Shown in pieces: positions 41,830-51,336 of a stretch of 64,000 nucleotides of DNA. The notes beneath the pieces were generated by a model. The model saw nothing but the letters and a program-made list of their open reading frames with translations, was not told where the DNA came from and ran no database searches. A program made the translations under genes and the position numbers. The DNA lies in the NCBI RefSeq assembly GCF_013386765.1, contig NZ_JACARE010000017.1:13852-77851 (forward strand), written 5' to 3'. How positions within the stretch are numbered: the stretch's first letter is position 1; each line of letters begins with the position of its first letter. The stretch comes from Pseudomonas yamanorum (GTDB taxonomy: Bacteria > Pseudomonadota > Gammaproteobacteria > Pseudomonadales > Pseudomonadaceae).

Positions 41830-42453
41830 TCAAGATTTTAGAAGATCGTTGAAAGCGCGGGCGCGGCGCGTGACTTCCTGGGTGCTGTCGGCACCAAACA
41901 GGCCGTGGACCACTGCCAGCAAGTCGGCACCATGGGCCACCAACGGCTCGGCGTTTTCCAGGGTGATGCCGCCAATCACGCAGATCGGCAGGTGCAACCG
42001 CGCGCGGGCCTGGGCCAGCAGTTCAACGGTGGCCGCCGGCGCGCCGGGCTTGGTATTGGAATTGAAGAAGCGGCCGAAGGCGACGTAACTGGCCCCTTCG
42101 CGCGCGGCCTGCTCGGCCAGTTCGATCTGGCTGTGGCAGGTGGAGCCGATAATTGCCTTGGAGCCCAACAAGGCGCGGGCCGGGGTCAGCGGGCCGTCGG
42201 TCTGGCCCAGGTGCACGCCGACGCCGAGGCGCGCGGCCAGTTCGGCATCATCGTTGATGATCAGTTGCGTCTTGTAGCGCGAGCACAGCTCCCGCAGTTT
42301 TTCGGCTTCCCGCAGGCGGCGTGCTTCGTCGCTGCTTTTGTCGCGGTATTGCAGCAGGGTCACGCCACCGTCCAACGCCGCTTCGACGTAGGCCAGGAAC
42401 TTGCCGGCCAACAGTTGGCTGTCGGTAATGGCATAAAGGCCACGTAGTTTCAT
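41830..42453 (-). CDS. thiE: thiamine-phosphate synthase
   Basis: Joins HMP-pyrophosphate and the thiazole phosphate to give thiamine monophosphate. 207-residue TIM barrel: [39 protein letters not shown], and the phosphate site [30 protein letters not shown]. It follows thiD by 18 bases. I saw no TPP riboswitch before thiD. Confidence 0.95.
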   Translation of the reverse strand: MKLRGLYAITDSQLLAGKFLAYVEAALDGGVTLLQYRDKSSDEARRLREAEKLRELCSRYKTQLIINDDAELAARLGVGVHLGQTDGPLTPARALLGSKAIIGSTCHSQIELAEQAAREGASYVAFGRFFNSNTKPGAPAATVELLAQARARLHLPICVIGGITLENAEPLVAHGADLLAVVHGLFGADSTQEVTRRARAFNDLLKS

Positions 42454-42471
42454 CGGGCAGGCCTCTTGTTG

Positions 42472-43269
42472 TTACGAGCAGAAATCCAACGGCAGACGAC
42501 GAGGCACGAATTGCCCCTGGCCGAGTTGTTCAGCGTCACGCAGGGTGCGCCAAGTGTAGTTGAGGGCCGATTGCACGGCGCTGACCAAACCTTCGCCCTG
42601 TGCCAGCCGACCGGCCAGCGCGCTGGCCAGGGTGCAGCCGGAACCGTGATAACTGCCGGGCAGGCGCTGGCAGGTGAAGGTCTGGTGCGTGCCGTCGCGG
42701 CTGTAGAGGCGGTTGTGCACTTCGTGCTCGTCGCCATGGCCGCCGGTGATCAGCAGGTGCTTGATGAAGGGCAGTAACTTCGCGGCGCATTCGTCCGCCG
42801 TGCCTTCGGGCAGTTCAGCGAGGATGCGCGCTTCGGGCAGGTTCGGCGTGGCAATCAGCGACAGTGGCAACAGCCGTTCGCGCATCGCATAGCCAACCTC
42901 ATCCTTGCCCAGGCTGCCGCCACCACCGGCGCGCAGCACCGGGTCGCAGACCACCGGCAAATGCGGGTGCGCCTTGAGCAATTCGACCACGGTGTCGACC
43001 ATTTCCAGGGAACCGAGCATGCCCAGTTTCACTGCGGCCACTTCGGAGTCGCCGAGCACGGCGTTGGCCTGGGCCAGCACCCACTCACGGTCCAGCACGC
43101 GGAAATCGCTGACGTTGACCGTGTTCTGCACGGTCAGCGCGGTGACGGCCGGGGCCGCATGACAACCCTGGGCGAGCAGGGCTTCGATATCTGCCTGCAA
43201 GCCGGCGCCACCACTGGGATCATGGCCGGAGAGACAGAGGACAACGGGGCGAGAGCTGTAGATATTCAT
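42472..43269 (-). CDS. thiD: hydroxymethylpyrimidine/phosphomethylpyrimidine kinase
   Basis: Phosphorylates HMP and HMP-P for thiamine synthesis. 265-residue ribokinase-fold protein: LCLSGHDPSGGAGLQADIEA, VCDPVLRAGGGGSLG, and the anion hole GSYHGSGCTLASALAG. Start ATG 43269. First gene of thiD-thiE-hemL. Confidence 0.95.
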   Translation of the reverse strand: MNIYSSRPVVLCLSGHDPSGGAGLQADIEALLAQGCHAAPAVTALTVQNTVNVSDFRVLDREWVLAQANAVLGDSEVAAVKLGMLGSLEMVDTVVELLKAHPHLPVVCDPVLRAGGGGSLGKDEVGYAMRERLLPLSLIATPNLPEARILAELPEGTADECAAKLLPFIKHLLITGGHGDEHEVHNRLYSRDGTHQTFTCQRLPGSYHGSGCTLASALAGRLAQGEGLVSAVQSALNYTWRTLRDAEQLGQGQFVPRRLPLDFCS

Positions 43270-43387
43270 GGTGCGCGAGCTTACCACCAAACGCTTTTTG
43301 GGTGGCTGTCGGGCGATGGTTGAATTTTTAGTGGATAAGTATGGCGAAATGGCTGTTTGCTATCATCGTGAAATACAGGTCAAATGC

Positions 43388-43463
43388 CCTGTAATGCCCG
43401 CTCTAGAGCCTTTCAAAAAATCATTTGAATAGTGTCTTTTGGCCTGTAATGGCTATGCTAGAG
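43388..43463 (+). promoter_or_regulatory. pair of 21-base direct repeats upstream of the hybrid kinase
   Basis: CCTGTAATG-N6-CTAGAG occurs at 43388-43408 and again at 43443-43463, 55 bases apart (about five helical turns). The second copy includes TATGCT, a possible -10. Same-face spacing suggests regulator sites; the regulator is unknown. This is the only structure I see in the thiD-kinase gap (43270-43555). Confidence 0.4.
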
Positions 43464-43555
43464 TGGATTGAAACCAATAACTGTATCGCCGGTATACGTC
43501 TGCTCAAAAGGAATGGAGGCTTTTGACATAACCGGACAGGTCACGCTGGGGCTCT

Positions 43556-45922
43556 ATGCGCTATTTGCTGATGTTACTGTTGAGCGGGCTGCCGATGCTG
43601 GCCGGCGCAGTCGAGTTCAACGAGACCACCACGCGGTTGCCCCTGGGCCAAGTGATGCAAGTGCTTGAGGACCCAAGTGGCGCCCTGACCATTGGCGATA
43701 TCAGCTCGCCGGTCCTCGCCAGTCGCTTCAAGACCCATGACAAAGCCACCTTGAATGCCGGCTATTCACGCTCGGTGTTCTGGCTCAAGCTCGACCTTCG
43801 TTACCGCCCGAAAAACCCGGATGTCTCGCGCCACTGGCTGCTGGAACTGGCCTACCCGCCGCTGAACCAACTGGAGCTGTACCAGCCCGACAGCGTTGGC
43901 AACTATCGACTGGTCTCGCGCACCGGCAGCAGCCTGCCGTTTTCCAGCCGCGAAATCCGCCAGAGCAACTACCTGTTCAAGCTCGACTTCTTGCCTGGCC
44001 AGCAGGAAACCCTGTACCTGCGCCTGCAAAGCCAAGGCTCGATCCAGGCGCCGCTGACCCTTTGGTCCACCACCGCGTACCTCGAAGAGCAGCCGTTGCG
44101 CCTCTACGTGCTGGGTGTGATCTACGGTGTGCTGCTGGGCATGCTGGTCTACAACCTGTTCATCTACCTGAGCGTGCGCGACACCAGCTACCTCTACTAC
44201 ATCCTCTATATTGCCTCGTTCGGCCTGTATCAACTGTCGGTCAACGGCGTGGCCGTGCAGTACTTCTGGCCCGACAGCCCGTGGTGGGCGAATGCGGCGG
44301 TGCCATTCCTGATCGGTTCGGCGGCGCTGTTCGGCAGCCTGTTTGCCCGCAGCTTCCTGCACACCGCACTTTACAGTCGCTGGATCAACCGGCTGTTGCT
44401 GGCGCTGGCGGTCAGCGGTGCAGTCGTGATGGTGCTGGCGCTGTTCACCAGTTATGCACTGGCCCTGCGCCTGGCCACCGGTTTGGCGCTGGTGTTCACC
44501 GTGACCATCTTCGTCGCGGCCATCAAGGCCTGGTACTGCGGCCAGCGCATGGCGCGTTATTTCATCATTGCCTGGACCGCGTTCCTGTTGGGCGGTGTGG
44601 TCAATACGATGATGGTGCTGGGTTACCTGCCCAATGTGTTCCTCACGATGTATGCCAGCCAGATCGGCTCGGCACTCGAAGTGGCGTTGCTGTCCCTGGC
44701 CCTGGCCGACCGCATCAACTCGATGCGCGAGCAACAGGCGCAGATCCTGTTTGACGCCAGCCAGAAGCTCGAAGTGCTCAACACGCAACTGGCCCGCAGC
44801 AATCGCCTCAAGGATGAATTCCTCGCCACCCTGACCCACGAACTGCGCACACCGATGAACGGTGTGATCGGTTCCCTGGAGTTGATGCAGACCGAGCCGC
44901 TGCAAGGCGACCTCGCCCAGTACCATCAAACCGCCGCCGGCTCGGCCCGCGAGATGATGCGCATGGTCAACGGCATCCTCACCCTCACCGAATTGCAGGC
45001 CGGGCGCCTCAGCCCGCAGCCCGAGGTGTTCAGCCTGCGTGGGTTGCTCGACACCTTGAGCCAGCAGTTCGCGGCCAGCGCCCAGAGCAAGGGCCTGGAG
45101 TTTTCCATCGATCTGGCGGATGAGTTGCCGGACCGAGTCAGCGGCGACCCCGGCAAGCTGGCGCAATGCCTGGATTGCCTGCTGGACAACGCCTTCAAGT
45201 TCACCCACGAAGGGTCGGTGCGGGTGCGGGTAGTCGGCGTGCCACAGGCCGACGGGACGTTGCGCCTGACCTTTATCGTCACCGACACCGGCATCGGGTT
45301 CGCTTACCTCGACGAGGCGACCCTGTACCAACGCTTCTTCCAGCTGGATGGCTCGACCACCCGTCGCTACGGCGGCATGGGCATCGGCCTGGCGATCTGC
45401 CGGCAATTGATCGAATTGCTCGGTGGGCGCCTCACCCACAATTCCGAGCCTCGCCGCGGCAGTCGCTTCCAGCTGGAGCTTGCGGTCAGCCCGCTGCCGC
45501 CCGTGCGGCGAGCACCCCAGGCACAACGCACACCGCAGGAGTGCACGGTGTTGCTGGTAGACGACAACGGTGTGGCGCAATTGGTGGTGCGCGGCATGTT
45601 GCTCAAGCTCGGTTACCGCGTGAAAACCGTCGACAACGGGCCAGCGGCCCTGGCGCTGTTGCAAAGTGACACCTTCGATGCGGTGCTGCTGGACGTACCG
45701 GAGGGCGGGTTTTCGCTGTGCTGCCAGATTCGTGCATTGCCGGGTTGTGGAGAGCTGCCGGTGATTGCCCTGAGCAGCTCGGCGCAAAGCCCCGAGCGAG
45801 ACGATTGCCACGGTGTGGGCGTGACGGATCGATTGGCAAAACCGGTACGATTTGATGCCTTGCAGGCGATGTTGCATATTCGGTTGCTGTCAACGGAAAA
45901 GGGCGAAAGTGCAGACATTTAG
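43556..45922 (+). CDS. 7TM-DISM hybrid sensor histidine kinase/response regulator
   Basis: 788 residues. Signal peptide (1-18); 7TMR-DISMED2 periplasmic domain (about 25-165, possible sugar-like ligand binding); seven TM helices (about 180-385); short coiled coil; HisKA with H428 in LTHELRTPMNG; HATPase_c with N box DNAFKF (544), DTGIGF (577) and GGMGIGLAI (606); receiver with D669/D670, phospho-acceptor D713 and K762. The receiver loop after D713 reads DVPEGGF, shorter than the usual DxxMPxMDG. No response regulator gene lies beside it. Similar Pseudomonas kinases feed the Gac/Rsm network, but this one cannot be assigned. Confidence 0.88.
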   Translation: MRYLLMLLLSGLPMLAGAVEFNETTTRLPLGQVMQVLEDPSGALTIGDISSPVLASRFKTHDKATLNAGYSRSVFWLKLDLRYRPKNPDVSRHWLLELAYPPLNQLELYQPDSVGNYRLVSRTGSSLPFSSREIRQSNYLFKLDFLPGQQETLYLRLQSQGSIQAPLTLWSTTAYLEEQPLRLYVLGVIYGVLLGMLVYNLFIYLSVRDTSYLYYILYIASFGLYQLSVNGVAVQYFWPDSPWWANAAVPFLIGSAALFGSLFARSFLHTALYSRWINRLLLALAVSGAVVMVLALFTSYALALRLATGLALVFTVTIFVAAIKAWYCGQRMARYFIIAWTAFLLGGVVNTMMVLGYLPNVFLTMYASQIGSALEVALLSLALADRINSMREQQAQILFDASQKLEVLNTQLARSNRLKDEFLATLTHELRTPMNGVIGSLELMQTEPLQGDLAQYHQTAAGSAREMMRMVNGILTLTELQAGRLSPQPEVFSLRGLLDTLSQQFAASAQSKGLEFSIDLADELPDRVSGDPGKLAQCLDCLLDNAFKFTHEGSVRVRVVGVPQADGTLRLTFIVTDTGIGFAYLDEATLYQRFFQLDGSTTRRYGGMGIGLAICRQLIELLGGRLTHNSEPRRGSRFQLELAVSPLPPVRRAPQAQRTPQECTVLLVDDNGVAQLVVRGMLLKLGYRVKTVDNGPAALALLQSDTFDAVLLDVPEGGFSLCCQIRALPGCGELPVIALSSSAQSPERDDCHGVGVTDRLAKPVRFDALQAMLHIRLLSTEKGESADI

Positions 45923-46013
45923 GCATTTATCCCCTTTTTCTTTCTGGTGGGGTGGTGCTTAACTCAGAAACAGGCCTTTGAATCAGCAGGCCAACTTTTT
46001 CGAGGAGGCTGCC

Positions 46014-47666
46014 ATGAACCTGCACCAGTTCGCCGAAACCCACGACGTCACCAACCAGCCACCGTCCCTGGACGGCACCAACCTGTACCGTATCGATTTG
46101 CCGTTGCAAGACTGGTCCCGGCGCTTTGGCGCCGGCTGGGCCGAGCAGCGCATTGATACCTACGGCGCACTGGCGGGCGGGCCGTTGATGGAAGCCGGGT
46201 TCCTGGCCAACCAGAACAAACCGGTGTTCAACAGCCACGACCGTTTTGGCCATCGCATCGATCTGGTGGAATTTCATCCGGCCTATCACGAACTGATGCG
46301 CACCGCCGTCGAGCATGGCTTGCCGTCGTTGCCGTGGGCCCATCCGCAATCCGGCGCCCACGTGGCCCGTGCGGCCATGACCTACTTGCACAGCCAGGCC
46401 GAAGCCGGCACCGGCTGCCCGTTGACCATGACCTTCGCCTGCGTCCCGGCCCTGCGTTTGCAGCCGGACCTGGCAGAAACCTGGCTGCCGAAAATCCTCG
46501 CCACCGAATATGACCCGCGCAACGTCGGCATTGCCCACAAGGCCGGCGCCACCATCGGCATGGCCATGACCGAGAAACAGGGCGGCACCGACGTGCGCGC
46601 CAACACCACCCGCGCTTACCCGGTGGGTGCCGGCGGCCCGGGCCAGGCGTATGAGCTGGTGGGGCACAAGTGGTTCTGTTCGGCGCCGATGTGCGACGCC
46701 TTTCTCACCCTGGCCCAGACCGACAAGGGCCTGACCTGTTTCCTGCTGCCCCGGCACCGCCCGGACGACACGCGCAACGAGTTCTACATCCAGCGCCTGA
46801 AGAACAAACTTGGCAACTGCTCCAACGCCTCCAGCGAAGTGGAGTTTCGTGGTGCGTTGGCCTGGATGATCGGCGAGGAAGGGCGCGGTGTACCGACCAT
46901 TATCGAGATGGTGGCCATGACCCGTTTCGATTGCATGGTCGGCTCCAGCGCCTTGATGCGCCAGGCGCTGACCCAGGCCAGCCATCACTGCGCCCATCGC
47001 CTGGTGGGCGGCCGGGTGCTCAGCGAGCAACCGCTGATGCAAAACGTGCTGGCCGACCTGGCCCTGGAAAGCGAAGCGTCCCTGGCCTTGAGCATGCGCA
47101 TGGGCCGCGCGCTGGACCACCTGGATAACGAACAGGAAGCCAAATTCGCCCGGCTGGTGACGGCGGTCGGCAAATATTGGATCTGCAAACGCGCCCCCGC
47201 GATGATCAACGAAGCCGCCGAATGCATGGGCGGCGCCGGGTATGTGGAGGACAGCATCCTGCCGCGTTTGTACCGTGAGGCGCCGGTCAACTCGACGTGG
47301 GAAGGTTCCGGGAATGTGCAGTGCCTTGATGTGCTGCGGGCGTTGTCGAAAGAGCCGGGCGTGTTGGAGGCATTGTTTGTCGAACTGGGGGATGGCCACG
47401 GTCACCGGCAACTGGCGCGGCACATCGAACAGTTGAAGTCGGCCTTCATGGACACCCAGGACATCCAGTACCGTGCCCGGCAGCTCACCGAGGACATTGC
47501 CGTGGCGTTGCAGGCCAAGCTGCTGCTGGAGGCGGGCAACGCCAGTGTGAGTGATGGCTTTATCGCCAGCCGGCTGGGCGAGTCGTCGGGCCGGGTATAT
47601 GGCACCTTGCCGCGTGGTGTGGAGGTGGAGGCCATTGTCGCTCGATCGACACCTCTATTTTCCTGA
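46014..47666 (+). CDS. AidB-like acyl-CoA dehydrogenase
   Basis: 550-residue flavoprotein of the isovaleryl-CoA dehydrogenase/AidB branch. N-terminal HDVTNQPPSLDGTNLY is typical of AidB, as is VEFHPAYHELMRTAVEHGL; MAMTEKQGGTDVRANTTRA and AECMGGAGYVEDSILPRLYREAPVNSTWEGSG are FAD/substrate motifs (quoted in parts). AidB binds DNA and protects during alkylation stress; whether this one does is unknown. GAGGAGG precedes the ATG at 46014; the frame opens at 45978. Confidence 0.86.
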   Translation: MNLHQFAETHDVTNQPPSLDGTNLYRIDLPLQDWSRRFGAGWAEQRIDTYGALAGGPLMEAGFLANQNKPVFNSHDRFGHRIDLVEFHPAYHELMRTAVEHGLPSLPWAHPQSGAHVARAAMTYLHSQAEAGTGCPLTMTFACVPALRLQPDLAETWLPKILATEYDPRNVGIAHKAGATIGMAMTEKQGGTDVRANTTRAYPVGAGGPGQAYELVGHKWFCSAPMCDAFLTLAQTDKGLTCFLLPRHRPDDTRNEFYIQRLKNKLGNCSNASSEVEFRGALAWMIGEEGRGVPTIIEMVAMTRFDCMVGSSALMRQALTQASHHCAHRLVGGRVLSEQPLMQNVLADLALESEASLALSMRMGRALDHLDNEQEAKFARLVTAVGKYWICKRAPAMINEAAECMGGAGYVEDSILPRLYREAPVNSTWEGSGNVQCLDVLRALSKEPGVLEALFVELGDGHGHRQLARHIEQLKSAFMDTQDIQYRARQLTEDIAVALQAKLLLEAGNASVSDGFIASRLGESSGRVYGTLPRGVEVEAIVARSTPLFS

Positions 47667-47682
47667 ACAAACACGGTCAAAA

Positions 47683-47771
47683 CGTGGGAGCTGGCTTGCC
47701 TGCGATAGCGGTGGGCCAGCTGGCATCAATGTAATAGGCAGACCGCCATCGCAGGCAAGCCAGCTCCCACA
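47683..47771. repeat. REPIN, inward type
   Basis: GGGAGCTGGCTTGCCTGCGA arm, spacer, and complementary arm ATCGCAGGCAAGCCAGCTCCC, between the acyl-CoA dehydrogenase and amn. Confidence 0.88.
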
Positions 47772-47865
47772 GGGAATGCAGGGTTCTTGCAGGCGCATTC
47801 CAATTCCGGTGTTCCAGTGCGCCAGGGATACAGGCAAGATGAGGGCCTGCAAGTCAGAACACAGG

Positions 47866-49338
47866 ATGCTTACCGTGACCGAAGCTTTTGTTGTCGTTCA
47901 AACCGCCGAAGAAGCCGTGGATCGGCTGGCGGCTCTCCATGAGCGTGCCACTGGCGCGCTCAATCAAGCCCTCAAGCGCTACCTCAAAGACCGCGTCGAA
48001 CCCGACGCCGAACAACGTGCGATGTTTCGTTACCCGGAACTTCGCCTGACCTACCTGGTGCAGGGTGAAGTCCCACAGACCACCCGGGCATATGCCAAGG
48101 TCCAGCTGCCGGGGACCTACAGCGTCACCGTCACCCATCCGTCAGCCTTCCGCAAATACCTGCTGGAGCAACTGGTGCCGTTGATGCACGACTTCACCGT
48201 GACGGTGGAAGTGGGCGTCAGCCAGCAGAACATTCCCTACCCGTACGTGGTTGAGCAGGGCGACGAACTTGCCGGCTCCGGCGTGACTGCCGCCACGCTC
48301 GCGCGGGTGTTCCCGAGTACCGACCTGTCGGCTGCCACCGATGGCATCGCCGACGGTCTCTACGACTGGGAAAACACCGACCCGCTGCCGTTGGCGCTGT
48401 TCGACGCAGCCCGCGTCGACTTCTCCCTGCGCCGCCTGGTGCACTACACCGGCAGCGACTGGCGCCATGTGCAGCCGTGGATTCTGCTGACCAACTACCA
48501 CCGCTACGTTGACCAGTTCATCGTGCACGGCCTGGAACAGCTGCGCAGTGACCCGCGCTTTATCCGCATGGTGCTGCCGGGCAACGTGGTCATCGACAAG
48601 AGCATGGACCACGGCGAAGCGTCTGCCATCGCCGCGGGCGTGGTCTGGCACCGTTACCAGATGCCGGCCTACCACCTGCAGGCCAGCGATGGCCACGGCG
48701 TGACCCTGGTGAACATCGGCGTCGGCCCGTCCAACGCCAAGAACATCACCGACCACCTGGCCGTGTTGCGCCCGCATTGCTGGCTGATGATTGGTCACTG
48801 CGGCGGCCTGCGCCAATCCCAGACCATCGGCGACTACGTGCTGGCTCACGCCTACATGCGACGCGACGGGATTCTCGACCGCGTCGTACCGCCGAACATC
48901 CCGATCCCGGCCCTGGCCGAAGTGCAGATGGCCTTGCAGCAAGCGGCGGCCAACGTCACCGGCGAGAAGGGCGAAGAGCTGAAAAAACGCCTGCGCACCG
49001 GCACCGTGCTGACCTACGACGACCGCAATTGGGAGCTGCGCTGGGCCCAGGAACGTCCGCTGATCAACCTGTCCCGCGCCGTGGCCGTGGACATGGAAAG
49101 CGGCACTATCGCCGCCCAGGGCTACCGCCTGCGGGTGCCGTACGGCACGTTGCTGTGTGTGTCGGACAAACCGCTGCACAGCGAGATCAAGCTGCCGGGT
49201 TCGGCCAACGCGTTCTATGAGCGTGCGGTGAGCCAGCACTTGAAGATCGGCATCGAGGCGGTGGACCTGTTGCGCACTGAACTCAACTCGCTGCACTCGC
49301 GCAAACTGCGCAGCTTCGACGAGCCGCCGTTCCGCTAA
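47866..49338 (+). CDS. amn: AMP nucleosidase
   Basis: Hydrolyses AMP to adenine and ribose 5-phosphate, controlling adenylate levels. 490 residues: N-terminal Amn domain ([13 protein letters not shown] [17 protein letters not shown]) and C-terminal nucleoside-phosphorylase fold with [20 protein letters not shown] and [21 protein letters not shown] use ATG 47866 (AGGA upstream overlaps); GTG 47875 is an alternative. An earlier in-frame start would lie in the REPIN. Confidence 0.93.
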   Translation: MLTVTEAFVVVQTAEEAVDRLAALHERATGALNQALKRYLKDRVEPDAEQRAMFRYPELRLTYLVQGEVPQTTRAYAKVQLPGTYSVTVTHPSAFRKYLLEQLVPLMHDFTVTVEVGVSQQNIPYPYVVEQGDELAGSGVTAATLARVFPSTDLSAATDGIADGLYDWENTDPLPLALFDAARVDFSLRRLVHYTGSDWRHVQPWILLTNYHRYVDQFIVHGLEQLRSDPRFIRMVLPGNVVIDKSMDHGEASAIAAGVVWHRYQMPAYHLQASDGHGVTLVNIGVGPSNAKNITDHLAVLRPHCWLMIGHCGGLRQSQTIGDYVLAHAYMRRDGILDRVVPPNIPIPALAEVQMALQQAAANVTGEKGEELKKRLRTGTVLTYDDRNWELRWAQERPLINLSRAVAVDMESGTIAAQGYRLRVPYGTLLCVSDKPLHSEIKLPGSANAFYERAVSQHLKIGIEAVDLLRTELNSLHSRKLRSFDEPPFR

Positions 49339-49357
49339 ACGGTTGGGATGGTTATTT

Positions 49358-49394
49358 AACGGTCAGGCCACTAGCATTGTCGGTCCTGACCGTT
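49358..49394. promoter_or_regulatory. 10-bp inverted repeat upstream of rluE
   Basis: AACGGTCAGG and CCTGACCGTT form a perfect inverted repeat with a 17-base spacer, ending 16 bases before the rluE ATG. No U-tract follows, so an operator or a translation-affecting hairpin is as likely as an amn terminator. Confidence 0.45.
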
Positions 49395-49409
49395 AGATGT
49401 TCCTTTGCC

Positions 49410-50051
49410 ATGTCCCGTCCTGCCCGTCCCGTTTCCCGCCGCCCCGGTGTGAAAAGTCCGCAAACCTCGTCAGCCCCGCGTCGTGTCGCCAAGGCGCCAC
49501 CGGCCGAGCCCAAATTGATCCTGTTCAATAAACCCTTCGATGTACTGACCCAGTTCAGCGACGAAGGCGGGCGCGCGACCCTCAAGGATTTCATCGACAT
49601 CCCCGGCATCTACCCGGCCGGGCGGCTGGACCGTGACAGTGAAGGCCTGTTGCTGCTGACCAACGACGGCCAGCTACAGGCGCGCATCGCCGATCCCAAG
49701 CACAAGCTGGCGAAAACTTATTGGGTGCAGGTGGAAGGCGAGCCGACCGAGGAACAGCTGCAACGCCTGCGCGACGGTGTGGAACTCAACGACGGCATGA
49801 CCCTGCCCGCTGAAGCCCGGCAACTGGACGAGCCGCAACTGTGGCCGCGCAACCCGCCGGTGCGGTTTCGCAAAAGCGTACCGACCCATTGGCTGGAGTT
49901 GGTGATTCGTGAGGGGCGTAATCGTCAGGTACGACGCATGACGGCGGCGGTGGGTTTGCCGACGTTGCGGCTGGTGCGGGTGCGGATTGGCGACTGGTCG
50001 ATCGACGGCCTGGACCAGGGCCAGTGGAAGGAAGTGCCGGCGCGCTTATAA
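49410..50051 (+). CDS. rluE: 23S rRNA pseudouridine synthase (RluE type)
   Basis: RsuA/RluE-family synthase modifying 23S rRNA (position 2457 in E. coli). 213 residues: basic Arg/Pro/Ser-rich tail of about 35 residues, no S4 domain, then [17 protein letters not shown] and the catalytic Asp in [30 protein letters not shown] near the C-terminus. Start ATG 49410. It overlaps the convergent DUF2788 stop by six bases. Confidence 0.9.
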   Translation: MSRPARPVSRRPGVKSPQTSSAPRRVAKAPPAEPKLILFNKPFDVLTQFSDEGGRATLKDFIDIPGIYPAGRLDRDSEGLLLLTNDGQLQARIADPKHKLAKTYWVQVEGEPTEEQLQRLRDGVELNDGMTLPAEARQLDEPQLWPRNPPVRFRKSVPTHWLELVIREGRNRQVRRMTAAVGLPTLRLVRVRIGDWSIDGLDQGQWKEVPARL

Positions 50052-50264
50052 GGCGCCGGACTCGATCAGGCCGATCACCACGCTCTTGATGATGAACGCA
50101 GCAACGCCCAGTCCCAGCACGAAGAACAGGATCATCGAGCCAAAGCGCCCGGCCTTGGATTTCTTCGCCAGGTCCCAGACGATAAAGCCCATGAAAATGA
50201 TCAGGATGCTGACCAGGCCGGTCATCATCCATTCTTCAAACACGGCGGGGTCAATCGAGTTCAT
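50046..50264 (-). CDS. DUF2788 membrane protein
   Basis: 72 residues with two TM helices (about 13-32 and 43-66) joined by [14 protein letters not shown], the DUF2788 pattern. Inner-membrane protein of unknown function, found widely in Pseudomonas. Confidence 0.8.
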   Translation of the reverse strand: MNSIDPAVFEEWMMTGLVSILIIFMGFIVWDLAKKSKAGRFGSMILFFVLGLGVAAFIIKSVVIGLIESGAL

Positions 50265-50338
50265 CGGGTCGTTTCCGGCGGGGGCAGGGTGCCGATTATA
50301 CGCCAGGGCAGTCGGCGCGACATTGACCTGCGTCGGTC

Positions 50339-50425
50339 TGTGGGAGCTGGCTTGCCTGCGATTGCATCACCTCGGTGTCTCTGAAAGACCGAGTCGTTTG
50401 CATCGCAGGCAAGCCAGCTCCCACA
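50339..50425. repeat. REPIN, inward type
   Basis: Arms GGGAGCTGGCTTGCCTGCGA and complement; spacer has ATCACCTCGGTGTCTC...GACCGAG, shared with REPINs at 33699 and 56550. Confidence 0.88.
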
Positions 50426-50442
50426 TTTGTTCCGCTCCGGCC

Positions 50443-50922
50443 TTAGGTGCGCAGGTGGGTCAGCGGCAATTCGGTGCTGTTGAGCACCTGGTTCAGCACA
50501 AAGCTCGAACGCACGCTGGTGACACCTTCGATGCGGGTCAGGTGGCCCAGCAGCAGTTTCTGATAGTGATCCATGTCTGGCACCACCACCTTCAGTTGGT
50601 AGTCGGCGTCCATCCCGGTCACCAGGCTGCATTCCAGCACTTGCGGCAAGGTGCGGATGGCCGCCTCGAAATTCTCGAAACGCTCGGGTGTGTGTCGGTC
50701 CATGCCGATCAGCACGTAGGCCGTCAGGCTCAGGCCGAGCATCTTGCGGTCGAGCAGTGCGACCTGGCGGGCGATGTAGCCGTCGTCCTCCAATTGCTTG
50801 ACCCGGCGTGAGCACGGCGAAGGCGACAGGCCGATGCGCTCGGCCAACTCCTGGTTGGAGATCCTCGCGTCGCGCTGCAATTCCGCCAAAATACTCAGGT
50901 CGTATCGGTCAAGTTTGCTCAT
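50443..50922 (-). CDS. Lrp/AsnC family transcriptional regulator
   Basis: 159 residues: N-terminal winged HTH (LDRYDLSILAELQRDARISNQELAERIGLSPSPCSRRV, given by its ends LDRYDLS and SRRV) and C-terminal RAM ligand domain (VTGMDADYQLKVVVPDMDHYQKLLLG). It probably senses an amino acid. Divergent from the RNA/DUF6515 region; the target is not evident. Confidence 0.88.
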   Translation of the reverse strand: MSKLDRYDLSILAELQRDARISNQELAERIGLSPSPCSRRVKQLEDDGYIARQVALLDRKMLGLSLTAYVLIGMDRHTPERFENFEAAIRTLPQVLECSLVTGMDADYQLKVVVPDMDHYQKLLLGHLTRIEGVTSVRSSFVLNQVLNSTELPLTHLRT

Positions 50923-51009
50923 GGGGCTGGCCTTTGTCGTAACTATTGCGGCGAATTATCTATCCAGGGTTAAAAATTGCGCAAGCACTGTTTATTGACG
51001 CAATCTTCG

Positions 51010-51238
51010 CAATCATCTGCCCGAGGCCCAGGCGTAGAGTTATCAACAGAATCACTGCCCGGACATACAGTCCACTGCAGCCCGCCAATAAGGCCGGCTG
51101 CGGCCGCCAACCCCACAGGGTTGCCCCGGCCCCCGGGCTGCACACTGTCCACAAGACGGCGTGAGGTGAGCCAACGTCAAAAGCGTTGAGCCAGGACGAA
51201 GTTCTCAAGGGGCGACCGACGGGTCGCCCCTTTTTATT
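51010..51238 (+). ncRNA. candidate structured small RNA or leader ending in a terminator
   Basis: No credible ORF here, but a series of hairpins on the + strand: GGCCG/CGGCC (51092-51105), CAACCC/GGGTTG (51108-51123), CAACG/CGTTG (51172-51188), the alternative TTGAG/CTCAA (51186-51208) with AGGA in its loop, then a strong terminator (51209). The 5' end and promoter are not defined. It could be a trans-acting sRNA or an attenuated leader of the gene at 51337. I do not match it to a named sRNA. It occupies the 414-base gap 50923-51336. Confidence 0.45.
51209..51236 (+). terminator. rho-independent terminator
   Basis: GGGGCGACC-GACG-GGTCGCCCC, 9-bp GC stem and tetraloop, followed by TTTTTATT. 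It points + and ends 101 bases before the DUF6515 start, with no + strand protein gene before it. Confidence 0.9.
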
Positions 51239-51336
51239 GCCTGCGAAAATACTTCTCGTGACTGATAACCTGTCGCAGAACCGGGCCCCGGTTTTCCAGT
51301 CTTACGTGTAGGCCCTAATCCGCAGTGAGGAATAGC

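Noticed and set aside
43270..43555. TPP riboswitch before thiD
   Set aside because: Searched the upstream sequence on the minus strand for the CUGAGA and ACCUGA cores in the right arrangement and did not find them.
43766..45877. 703-codon open frame on the minus strand opposite the hybrid kinase
   Set aside because: Shadow of a confidently assigned gene; Gln/His/Arg-rich nonsense translation.
47551..47865. N-terminal extension of amn
   Set aside because: It runs through the end of the acyl-CoA dehydrogenase gene and a REPIN in another frame.
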